Of a stretch of DNA of 11,465 nucleotides, positions 4,884-11,465 are shown piece by piece (positions within the stretch are counted from its first letter, which is position 1; every line of letters begins with the position of its first letter). Location of the stretch: positions 1 to 11,465 of the forward strand of contig JAGDMV010000045.1 of assembly GCA_017860675.1 (NCBI GenBank), in the 5' to 3' direction. The stretch comes from Chloroflexota bacterium (lineage in GTDB: Bacteria; Chloroflexota; Limnocylindria; Limnocylindrales; CSP1-4). The position numbers and the translations under genes were made by a program. The notes under the pieces are model-generated. The model ran no database searches and was not told the DNA's origin. It worked only from the letters and a program-made list of their open reading frames with translations.

Positions 4884-7400
4884 ATGAGAGTCCCGCTCTC
4901 CTGGCTGCGCGACTATGTCGACGTCCAGCTCGAGCCTGATCGCCTGGCAGAGTGTCTGACCATCCTCGGAATGGAGGTCCAGCGGGTCGAGCGCTGGGGC
5001 TCCGACTGGCAGGGCGTCGTGGTCGGCGAGCTGCTGGCGGTGGAGAAGCACCCCCGGGCGGACCGGCTCTCGCTGACCCGCGTCCGCGTCGACGATGGCG
5101 AGCCGCTGGAGATCGTCTGCGGGGCGACGAACATCGCCCCCGGCCAGCGCGTCCCGGTCGCGCTGCCGGGCGCCGTCCTGCCCGGCGGGCGCTCGATCGA
5201 GCGCACCGAGAAGCTGGGGTTCGTCAGCAACGGGATGCTCTGCTCGGGCGACGAGCTCCACCTGACGGGCGACGCCGAGGGGATCCTCATCCTGCCCCCG
5301 GAGACGCCCCTGGGAGCCCGCCTGACCGACCTGTACGGCGACTGGGTTCTCGACGTCGACGTGAAGCCCAACCGGGGCGACGCACTGTGCCTGCTGGGCG
5401 TCGCCCGCGAGGTCTCGGCCGCGACCGGGGCCCAGGTTCGCCTCCCCGACACCGTGGTCGACGAGCGGGGAGTGCCGGTGGCGGACCGGCTGGCGGTCGA
5501 GATCGAGGACACGCACCTGTGCCCCCGCTTTGTTGGCCGCTGGGTGTCGGGCGTGCGGGTCGGGCCGTCGCCGGACTCGGTCCAGGCGCGGTTGCTGGCG
5601 GCCGGCCTGCGCCCCGTCAGCAACGTGGTCGACGCCACCAACTACGTCATGCTCGAGCTCGGCAAGCCGATTCACGCCTTCGATGCCGCCACCGTCGCGC
5701 GCGACGCCGGCGGTCGGGCGCGGATCGTGGTGCGCCCGGCGCGGACGGGCGAGCGGCTCGAGACCCTCGACCATGCCGAGCGGGAGCTGGGTCCCGAGAC
5801 GCTGCTGATCGCCGATCGCTCCGGGCCGCTGGCGATCGCCGGGGTGATGGGCGGGGCGGCATCAGAGGTCTCCGAGGCGACGACGGAGGTCATCATCGAG
5901 TCGGCGATCTTCGATCCCGTCTCGATCCGCCGGACGGCCTTCCGCTATGCGCTGCGGTCGGAGGCGAGCCTGCGCTTCGAGAAAGGGCAGGAGGCCCGCC
6001 TCGCGCGGGTGGGCGCCGATCGAGTCAGCCGGCTCGTCTCCGCCTGGAGCGGCGGCACGGTCGCTCCAGGCCGTGTCGACAGCGCGCCGGACGAGCCGCA
6101 GCCCGGCCGCGTCGCCTTCCGGCCCGCCCGGATCCGGCGGCTGCTGGGGACGGACCTGGACGCGGCCGAGCAGCGCGCCCTGCTGGCGCGGGTCGGGGTC
6201 GAGACCGAGCCCGCCGCAGCGGCGACGCCGGTGCCGGTCGCGGCGCAGCCGCGACCCCTGGCCGTGCCTGCCGCGGCCGGCGAGGCACTCATCGCCGTGG
6301 TGCCGACCTGGCGACGGGACCTGGTCATCGAGGCCGACGTGGCCGAGGAGATCGCCCGCGTCGCCGGCTACGACACGCTGCCGACGAAGACGCCCGACAC
6401 CGCCATGCCGCCGTGGCGGCCTGATCCGCTGGAGCTGCGGGACGCCCTCCGCAGTGTGCTGGTCGGGGCCGGCCTGACGGAGGTGGTCACGCCTGCCCTC
6501 GTCGCGCCCGGCCACGCCGAGTTCGCCTGGCCGGTCGGGGCCGCCGACGGGATCGCGGGCGAGGAGCGCACCGCCGGCCGGCCGATCAGGGTCACCAACC
6601 CGCTGTCCGAGAACCGGTCGGTGCTCCGACCGGGGCTCGTCGCCTCGCTCCTCGACGTCCTCGCCTGGAACGAGCGCCACGGCCGGAACGACGTGGCGAT
6701 CTTCGAGCTCGGCAAGGGCTACGCTGCCGCGCCGGACGGGACGGCCGGCGAGTGGTGGCGCCTCGGCTTCCTGCTCGCGGGTGACGTCGGAGCGGCGACC
6801 TGGAACCAGCCTGCCCGCCCGTACGACACGGCCGACGCCCGCGGCTTGGTGGAGCTGGTCGCCCGGATCGCGGGCCTGACGCCGCCCGACTGGACGCCCC
6901 ACCGGGACGGTTCGCCGCTGCATCCGGGCAGGGCCGCGCTGGCCTCCGCCCGGGGAGCAGGCGGTACGCCCAGCCTGGCCGGCCTGGTCGGCGAGCTGCA
7001 CCCGGACGTCGCCGCCGCCTGGGATCTCCGCGCCTCGCGGGTCCTGGCGGGCGAGCTGGCGATCGCCCGCCTCTCGGGCGGCGGGCGGGCTCCCACCCAC
7101 GCACGGCCGCTCTCGCGGCACCCGGCCGTGGAGCGCGACCTGGCCGTCGTGGTCGCCGAGGCGGTGCCGGCCGGGCCGGTCGCGGCGACCATCAGGACTG
7201 CGGCAGGGGAGCGCCTCGCGGACCTGCGCCTCTTCGACGTCTACCGCGGGTCGCCCCTCGGGCCGGGCGAGAAGAGCCTCGCCTGGCGGCTCGTCTTCGA
7301 GAGTCCTGACGGGCCGCTGGCCGAGGCCGATATCGAAGCGGCCATGGCGAGGGTGGGGGCGGCCCTGCTGACGGGCCACGGGGGCAGAGTCCGGATCTGA
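4884..7400 (+). CDS. pheT: Phenylalanine--tRNA ligase beta subunit
   Basis: Beta subunit of PheRS: binds tRNA-Phe, holds the complex together and edits Tyr-tRNA-Phe. The 838-residue protein starts MRVPLSWLRDYVDV, the canonical N-terminus, at ATG 4884, eight bases after GGAG (4872-4875). Domains in order: OB-fold tRNA-binding domain (about 42-150, VGELLAVEKHPRADRL to LCSGDEL); B3/4 editing domain (about 210-390, with SNVVDATNYVMLELGKPIHAFD, GVMGGAASEV and RYALRSEASLRFEKG); B5 domain (about 405-500, PTWRRDLVIEADVAEEIARV); the inactive class II-like core (about 515-730); and the FDX-ACB anticodon-binding domain (about 745-838, SRHPAVERDLAVVV to the C-terminus). Residues about 440-467 are an Ala/Pro/Val-rich insertion inside B5. 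Complete and apparently functional. Confidence 0.96.
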   Translation: MRVPLSWLRDYVDVQLEPDRLAECLTILGMEVQRVERWGSDWQGVVVGELLAVEKHPRADRLSLTRVRVDDGEPLEIVCGATNIAPGQRVPVALPGAVLPGGRSIERTEKLGFVSNGMLCSGDELHLTGDAEGILILPPETPLGARLTDLYGDWVLDVDVKPNRGDALCLLGVAREVSAATGAQVRLPDTVVDERGVPVADRLAVEIEDTHLCPRFVGRWVSGVRVGPSPDSVQARLLAAGLRPVSNVVDATNYVMLELGKPIHAFDAATVARDAGGRARIVVRPARTGERLETLDHAERELGPETLLIADRSGPLAIAGVMGGAASEVSEATTEVIIESAIFDPVSIRRTAFRYALRSEASLRFEKGQEARLARVGADRVSRLVSAWSGGTVAPGRVDSAPDEPQPGRVAFRPARIRRLLGTDLDAAEQRALLARVGVETEPAAAATPVPVAAQPRPLAVPAAAGEALIAVVPTWRRDLVIEADVAEEIARVAGYDTLPTKTPDTAMPPWRPDPLELRDALRSVLVGAGLTEVVTPALVAPGHAEFAWPVGAADGIAGEERTAGRPIRVTNPLSENRSVLRPGLVASLLDVLAWNERHGRNDVAIFELGKGYAAAPDGTAGEWWRLGFLLAGDVGAATWNQPARPYDTADARGLVELVARIAGLTPPDWTPHRDGSPLHPGRAALASARGAGGTPSLAGLVGELHPDVAAAWDLRASRVLAGELAIARLSGGGRAPTHARPLSRHPAVERDLAVVVAEAVPAGPVAATIRTAAGERLADLRLFDVYRGSPLGPGEKSLAWRLVFESPDGPLAEADIEAAMARVGAALLTGHGGRVRI

Positions 7401-7485
7401 GCCCCGCGCGCGACCAGGCGTCCCGGCGCGCCTGTGAATGGCGCGGCGGCGGCCGGCTTGGCGGTGCGCGACGGCGCCGAGCTGC

Positions 7486-7515
7486 TTGCAGGGCCGCTCC
7501 GCGGCGCGGTAGGCT
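7486..7515 (+). promoter_or_regulatory. Possible promoter for cvpA-mpg-mutS2
   Basis: TTGCAG (7486-7491) and TAGGCT (7510-7515) are separated by 18 bases, matching sigma70-type -35 and -10 boxes as seen in high-GC bacteria (TANNNT at -10). It lies in the 190-bp pheT-cvpA gap, the longest non-coding stretch in the second half of the window, and about 75 bases before the cvpA start. The gap contains inverted repeats near 7417-7434 but no T run to end the pheT transcript. Confidence 0.4.
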
Positions 7516-7590
7516 TCGCGCGCGGGTGGCCCACCGGGGGTCGGCCGGACACGCCGCCGAGGGCGTGGCGCGTGGGAGGCGCCGAACGAA

Positions 7591-8157
7591 GTGGTCGCCG
7601 GGTTCACCCTCTTCGATGTCGTCGCGATCCTGGTCGTGCTCGGGTTCTTCGTCCTGGGCTTCGCCCAGGGCACGATCCGCAGGCTGCTGGGTCTCGCCGT
7701 CACCGTCCTCGCCATCGTCGTCGCGCTCCTGCTGCGCGACCCGGTGGGCGACTGGCTGGCCCGCTACTGGACCCAGCTGCCGCCCGAGTACGTCACGATG
7801 CTCGCCTTCGGCGGCATCTTCCTGCTCGTCTGGATCGCCGCCTCGATCACCGTCCAGAGCTTCTACAAGCGTCAGGACCTGTTCACCCGCTCGGCCCTTG
7901 CCGACGAGCTCGTGGGCGGTCTGCTGGGCGTCCTCCAGGCCCTGCTTCTGCTCGGGATTCTGGTCCTCGTGCTGGACTCCTTCTACGCCCTGCCGGGCAT
8001 CACCCCCGACCCCGACGAGATCGCCTTGATCCGCTCGCTGTTCGAGTTCGTCGACCCGTCGCGCACGGCCGCCCTCTACCGTGACACCATCCTGCCGCCC
8101 GTCCTCGCGATCGCCGCGCCGATCGTCCCGGCTGACCTGCGCGCCCTCTACTCCTGA
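7591..8157 (+). CDS. CvpA family inner-membrane protein
   Basis: A 188-residue membrane protein with four hydrophobic segments at about 5-26, 31-48, 68-88 and 108-130. The early DVVAILVVLGFFVLGFAQGTIRRLLGL pattern (acidic residue, hydrophobic helix, then a G-x-x-R/Q-G turn and a second helix) and the third-fourth helix pair with ADELVGGLLGVLQALLLL are typical of the CvpA/colicin V production family. CvpA proteins in other bacteria affect envelope homeostasis and colicin V export, but the molecular role is unclear. The start is GTG 7591, with GGGAGG (7574-7579) 11 bases upstream. In Bacillus a cvpA-like gene also lies just upstream of mutS2, which supports the assignment. The last codon and stop overlap the proposed mpg start. 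Confidence 0.85.
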   Translation: MVAGFTLFDVVAILVVLGFFVLGFAQGTIRRLLGLAVTVLAIVVALLLRDPVGDWLARYWTQLPPEYVTMLAFGGIFLLVWIAASITVQSFYKRQDLFTRSALADELVGGLLGVLQALLLLGILVLVLDSFYALPGITPDPDEIALIRSLFEFVDPSRTAALYRDTILPPVLAIAAPIVPADLRALYS

Positions 8158-8873
8158 GCGATCCGGGCCGCGAGGCGCTCCTCCGTCTGCTCGCCGGGCC
8201 GGCCGTTCCGGCCGCCCGCGCCCTGCTGGGCCTGACCCTCGTGCGCGAGGAGGCGTCGGGCGTGCGCACCGGCCGCATCGTGGAGGTCGAGGCGTACGGC
8301 GGAGCGGATGACCGGGCATCGCACGCCCGATCGGGTCGCACCCGCCGCAACGGGGCCATGTTCGGGCCGCCGGGGCACGCCTACGTGTACCGTGTGTACG
8401 GGATGCACCACTGTCTCAACGTCGTGACCGGGCCGGAGGGGTCGGCGTCGGCCGTGCTCGTCCGGGCAGTGGAGCCGCTCGAGGGCGTGGAGCGCATGCG
8501 TCGAGCCCGGCTCGAGCGCTCCGTCGCCACGAGTCGTCGCGACCAGGCCGACGAGGGCGCGGCAGCCCGCCGCCTGGCGGCGGTGCCTGCCGACCGCCTG
8601 GCCGCCGGGCCTGCCCTCGTCTGCGCGGCCTTCTCGATCGACCTCGCCGACGACGGCCTCGACCTGTTGCGCGACCGCGCTCCGCTGCGGATCGCGGGCG
8701 CCGCTCCGGGGCGCAACCGACCCGGCGCGCGGACCAGGGGGCCGGACGGGACGATCATCGCCACGACCCGGATCGGCGTCGAGCCGGCCGGCGAACCGTG
8801 GGCGTCGCTGCCGTGGCGCTTCGTGCTGGCGGGCAGCCCGTCGCTCTCCCGTCCGGCGCCGGCCGGCCGCTAA
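8154..8873 (+). CDS. mpg: 3-methyladenine DNA glycosylase (AAG/MPG family), proposed CTG start
   Basis: Monofunctional glycosylase that removes alkylated and deaminated purines at the start of base-excision repair. Numbered from the proposed CTG start (239 residues), the residues matching the human AAG active site are present: E46 and Y48 in RIVEVEAY, H57 in ASHAR, Y79 in AYVYRVYGM, and R104 in LVRAVEP. RNGAMFGPPG and the ATTRIGV...PWRF C-terminal segment also fit. The first standard start is GTG 8241 (210 residues), but that removes PAVPAARALLGLTLVR, which clearly matches human PAVPLARAFLGQVLVR. No ATG, GTG or TTG exists in this frame between the TGA at 8133 and 8241. CTG 8154 would overlap the cvpA stop as CTGA; CTG 8187, with GAGG 11 bases upstream, is an alternative. 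Function is confident, the start is not. Confidence 0.9.
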   Translation: MSDPGREALLRLLAGPAVPAARALLGLTLVREEASGVRTGRIVEVEAYGGADDRASHARSGRTRRNGAMFGPPGHAYVYRVYGMHHCLNVVTGPEGSASAVLVRAVEPLEGVERMRRARLERSVATSRRDQADEGAAARRLAAVPADRLAAGPALVCAAFSIDLADDGLDLLRDRAPLRIAGAAPGRNRPGARTRGPDGTIIATTRIGVEPAGEPWASLPWRFVLAGSPSLSRPAPAGR

Positions 8874-8876
8874 GCG

Positions 8877-11270
8877 ATGGACCGCAAGTCGCTGGCGCTT
8901 CTCGAGTACCCGGCCGTCCGGGCGAGACTGGCGGCTGCCACCGGCTTCGCGCCGAGCCGGCGCCTGGCCGAGGCTCACGAGCCGTCACCCGACCCGGTCC
9001 TGGTCGAGCGCTGGCTGGAGGAGACGAGCCAAGCGCGGGCGTTCCTCGCCGAGCGACCCGGCGTCGGCATCGCTGGCGCCCGCGACATCGGGGCCGCGAC
9101 CGAGCGCGCCGCCCGTGGTGGCCGCCTCGAGCCGGCCCAGCTGCTCGAGATCGGCGAGACCCTGCGAGCCGCGGCCGGCCTCAGGGATGCCCTGGCGGAG
9201 GACCGCCGGCCGCTGCTGCGCGACCTCTCCCGGGCGATCCAGCCGCTGCCCTCGCTGCGCTCGACGCTGGAGCGCAGCGTGGATCCCGCGGGAGAGCTGC
9301 TGGACACCGCCTCCGCCCGGCTCGGCGGCCTGCGACGAGCGGTCCGGCTTGCCTACGAGCGCCTGCGCGCCCGCCTCGAGCAGATGGTCCACTCGGCCGA
9401 GCTCGGCGGCGCCCTGCAGGAGCCGATCGTCACCCTGCGCAACGGGCGCTACGTGGTCCCGGTCCGGGCCGACGCCCGGTCGCGCGTCAAGGGAATCGTC
9501 CACGACGCGTCGGGCAGCGGCCAGACGCTCTTCGTCGAGCCGCTCTTCGCCGTCGAGATGGGCAACGCCTGGCGGGAGGCACAACTGGCCGAGCAGGCCG
9601 AGGTCGAGCGGATCCTCGACGAGCTGTCGGCCCTGGTGGGCTCGCAGGCGCCGGCGTTGCGGGACACGCTCGACGCGCTCGCCCGCTTCGACTTCTGGAG
9701 CGCGCGTGCCCGGCTGGCCTCCGAGATGGACGCCACCCGGGCGGAGACCGGCGACCGGCCGGAGATCATCCTGCTCGGTGCCCGCCATCCCGGCCTTGCC
9801 GGCCGGGTCGTGCCGATCGACGTCCGCCTCGGGGGCGAGTTCCGGGCACTCGTCATCACCGGCCCGAACACCGGCGGCAAGACCGTCACCCTGCGGACCA
9901 TCGGGCTGCTGGCCCTCATGCACCAGGCGGGCCTGCACGTGCCGGCCGAGACCGGCAGCCGGCTGCCGGTCCTGCGCGACGTCTTCGCCGATATCGGCGA
10001 CGAGCAGTCGATCGCCCAATCGCTGTCGACGTTCTCCGGCCACATGCGCTCCATCGTGCGAATCGCTGCCGCGGCCGGGTCCGGGACCCTCGTGCTGCTC
10101 GACGAGCTCGGCGCGGGCACCGATCCGACCGAGGGGTCCGCCCTTGCCCAGGCCCTCCTCGACCACTTCCTCCGCTCCGGCGCGCTGGTGGCAGCCACGA
10201 CCCACTACGCCGAGCTGAAGGTGTATGCCCACGTCACCCCGGAGGCCCGTAACGCCTCGGTCGAGTTCGACCTCGAGACGCTCAGCCCGACCTTCCACCT
10301 CCGGATCGGCCTGCCCGGCGGCAGCCAGGCGTTCGCCATCGCCGAGCGGCTCGGCCTGCCGGAGCCGATCGCCACCGCTGCCCGCTCCCGTCTCACCGAG
10401 GGCCAGGTCGCCTTCGAGGAGACGCTGGCCTCAATCCGCGAGGCGGACACGCTGGCGAAGGACGCCCTCGACCGGGCCCGGGCGGCCGAGACGCGCGCCA
10501 CCGACGAGCGACGGGCTGCCGAGGACGAGCGGCGCCGGGCCCGGCGCGAACGGGATGAGACCGTCCGCGCCGCCCGAGCCGAGGCGGAGAGGGTGCTGGC
10601 CGACCTGCAGGCCGACGTGCGCGGCATCCGGCGTCGCCTCGAGCGCGAGACGGTCACCGCGCCCATGCTCGACGCGGCGATCAGCCGGGTCGAGGACCAG
10701 GTGGGGCGCCTGCCGGCCACCGCGGCCGAGCCGGTGCCAGCGGCCCCGGGCGGCCCGGTGACCTGGCGGGTGGGCGCGCGGGCACGGAGCCGGAGTCACG
10801 GCTGGGAGGGACGGATCGTGGCGCTCGAGCGCGACGGGCGCCGGGCGAGCGTCGAGGTCGGCGGCGTGCGCGTCCGGGTGGAGACCGACGATCTCGAGCC
10901 GGCCGTGGCCGGCGGGCCGGCGGGGGAGGGGAGCGCGACGCGGCGAGCCGCGGGGCGATCGTCGGGGCGAGCGCCGGACGGCGAGGCCGCCTCGGGGCTG
11001 ACCGCCCTCCGGCTCGAGCGGGCCCGGACGGTGGCCTCGTCGCTCGACGTGCGCGGGGCGCGTGTCGAGGAGGCGCTCGATCTGGTCGACCGCTACCTCG
11101 GGGATGCGGCCCTGGCCGGCCTCGACAAGGTCACCATCATCCACGGCCTCGGGACCGGCGCGCTGCGGGACGCGATCCGCTCGGCGGCGTCGGCCCACCC
11201 GCTGGTGCGCTCGGTGCGTCCCGGTACGCGCGGGGAGGGCGGCGACGGGGCGACGGTGGTCGGTCTCTGA
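8877..11270 (+). CDS. mutS2: Endonuclease MutS2
   Basis: MutS-family ATPase with a nuclease-type Smr domain. Family members suppress homologous recombination or, in Bacillus, help rescue collided ribosomes. The 797-residue length is normal. The N-terminal lever and clamp region (about 1-300) includes EPIVTLRNGRYVVPVRAD and the IVHDASGSGQTLFVEP segment. The ATPase has Walker A GPNTGGKT (329-336), the FADIGDEQSIAQSLSTFSGHM signature loop (about 370-390) and Walker B LVLLDELGAGTDP (405-417). A charged coiled coil covers about 505-590, a KOW-like segment about 630-672, and a low-complexity linker about 676-715. The C-terminal Smr domain has LDVRG (723-727) and IIHGLGTGALR (754-764). MutS1-type mismatch-binding domains are absent. 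The start ATG 8877 lies three bases after mpg with no clear ribosome-binding site, suggesting translational coupling. Confidence 0.97.
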   Translation: MDRKSLALLEYPAVRARLAAATGFAPSRRLAEAHEPSPDPVLVERWLEETSQARAFLAERPGVGIAGARDIGAATERAARGGRLEPAQLLEIGETLRAAAGLRDALAEDRRPLLRDLSRAIQPLPSLRSTLERSVDPAGELLDTASARLGGLRRAVRLAYERLRARLEQMVHSAELGGALQEPIVTLRNGRYVVPVRADARSRVKGIVHDASGSGQTLFVEPLFAVEMGNAWREAQLAEQAEVERILDELSALVGSQAPALRDTLDALARFDFWSARARLASEMDATRAETGDRPEIILLGARHPGLAGRVVPIDVRLGGEFRALVITGPNTGGKTVTLRTIGLLALMHQAGLHVPAETGSRLPVLRDVFADIGDEQSIAQSLSTFSGHMRSIVRIAAAAGSGTLVLLDELGAGTDPTEGSALAQALLDHFLRSGALVAATTHYAELKVYAHVTPEARNASVEFDLETLSPTFHLRIGLPGGSQAFAIAERLGLPEPIATAARSRLTEGQVAFEETLASIREADTLAKDALDRARAAETRATDERRAAEDERRRARRERDETVRAARAEAERVLADLQADVRGIRRRLERETVTAPMLDAAISRVEDQVGRLPATAAEPVPAAPGGPVTWRVGARARSRSHGWEGRIVALERDGRRASVEVGGVRVRVETDDLEPAVAGGPAGEGSATRRAAGRSSGRAPDGEAASGLTALRLERARTVASSLDVRGARVEEALDLVDRYLGDAALAGLDKVTIIHGLGTGALRDAIRSAASAHPLVRSVRPGTRGEGGDGATVVGL

Positions 11271-11318
11271 TCCCCGGGTACCGCACGCGCGCTTGCCGCT
11301 CGCGTTGCCGTCCTTCTG

Positions 11319-11465
11319 CTAAGGCGCGGGCGTTGGCTCGCCGGAAGGCAGGGGCTCGCCGGAGGGCAGCGGCGTGGGCGTCGCGACCGGGATCTCGCAC
11401 TTCTTCGTCGGCCTGAAGGACGCGCCCCAGCCGCGCCCGTTCGGATACCAGCCGGACCCGGCCGA
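11319..11465 (-). CDS. C-terminal end of an unidentified protein with a Pro/Thr-rich tail (partial)
   Basis: The minus strand is open from the window edge to a TAG stop (complement of 11319-11321) and encodes 48 residues. The segment SAGSGWYPNGRGWGASFRPT is followed by KKCEIPVATP and then TPLPSGEPLPSGEPTPAP at the very end. Aromatic and glycine-rich residues, a lone cysteine and a Pro/Thr/Ser-rich repetitive end look like the tail of an exported or cell-surface protein, but no family can be named from this piece. It converges on mutS2 with 48 bases between the stops. The plus strand here gives no recognisable protein. The 5' end lies beyond the window. Confidence 0.6.
   Translation of the reverse strand, partial: SAGSGWYPNGRGWGASFRPTKKCEIPVATPTPLPSGEPLPSGEPTPAP
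11335..11369. repeat. Two-copy 18-base tandem repeat encoding LPSGEP
   Basis: GGCTCGCCGGAAGGCAG (11335-11351) recurs at 11353-11369 with one A-to-G change. The 18-base period is six codons, so on the minus strand it gives two LPSGEP units. In-frame codon repeats of this kind are typical of extended linker tails that vary in length between strains. Confidence 0.6.

Noticed and set aside
7406..7435. pheT terminator made of GCGCGC/AGGCG inverted repeats
   Set aside because: No T tract and several equally weak alternative pairings; probably base composition.
5862..7715. 617-codon minus-strand open frame opposite pheT
   Set aside because: Arg/Pro/Gly-rich shadow of a clear PheT coding sequence; no recognisable motif. 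Long antisense frames are expected at this GC content.
7192..8319. 375-codon minus-strand open frame across the pheT-cvpA gap
   Set aside because: Low-complexity charged product that overlaps three plus-strand genes; no ribosome-binding site or family resemblance.
8985..10298. 437-codon minus-strand open frame opposite mutS2
   Set aside because: Antisense shadow; the plus strand encodes an unambiguous MutS2 with Walker motifs.
11283..11308. Bidirectional terminator between mutS2 and the convergent gene (ACGCG / CGCGT hairpin)
   Set aside because: Only five clean base pairs with an 11-base loop and no proper T run; too weak to list as a feature.
1..11465. Mobile elements, CRISPR arrays, toxin-antitoxin or defence genes
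   Set aside because: No transposase, integrase, direct-repeat array or defence-type domain is seen; all complete genes belong to known housekeeping families.

Overview
The window is a very GC-rich bacterial segment with tightly packed plus-strand genes and one partial minus-strand gene at the right end. No mobile element, CRISPR array, phage gene or obviously foreign block is visible. The genes are informational housekeeping genes. High GC, a T-box-controlled thrS, and mutS2 next to cvpA suggest a high-GC member of the Chloroflexota or a neighbouring Terrabacteria lineage. That placement is an inference from style and gene order, not from a phylogenetic marker comparison.

Layout. The left edge cuts a tRNA-Val(GAC) gene (1-63). 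It is followed after a short gap by a T-box leader (about 90-323). Its specifier loop (ACC), K-turn, distal loop, antiterminator bulge and 11-bp terminator can all be traced, and it precedes thrS (338-2173). A 207-bp gap with a possible extended -10 promoter and two small hairpins leads to infC, which appears to start at an ATA codon (2381). Then come rpmI (L35), rplT (L20), pheS and pheT. This is the same order as the E. coli thrS-infC-rpmI-rplT-pheS-pheT cluster. The rplT-pheS gap has a GC-rich hairpin but no pheM-like leader peptide.

After pheT a 190-bp gap with a possible promoter opens a second unit: cvpA-family membrane protein, 3-methyladenine DNA glycosylase (mpg) and mutS2, each touching or nearly touching the next. 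The mpg frame has no ATG, GTG or TTG early enough to encode the conserved N-terminus, so a CTG start overlapping the cvpA stop is proposed. At the right edge the C-terminal 48 residues of a convergent minus-strand protein end in a Pro/Thr-rich tail.

Functionally, the first unit couples aminoacylation (Thr, Phe) to initiation factor 3 and two large-subunit ribosomal proteins. Regulation seems layered: T-box sensing of uncharged tRNA-Thr for thrS, and a non-AUG start for infC that would let IF3 limit its own synthesis. The second unit combines an alkylation-repair glycosylase with MutS2. I found no convincing undescribed system. The points most worth checking are the start codons of infC and mpg, the tRNA/T-box arrangement, and the ThrRS that lacks its TGS domain.
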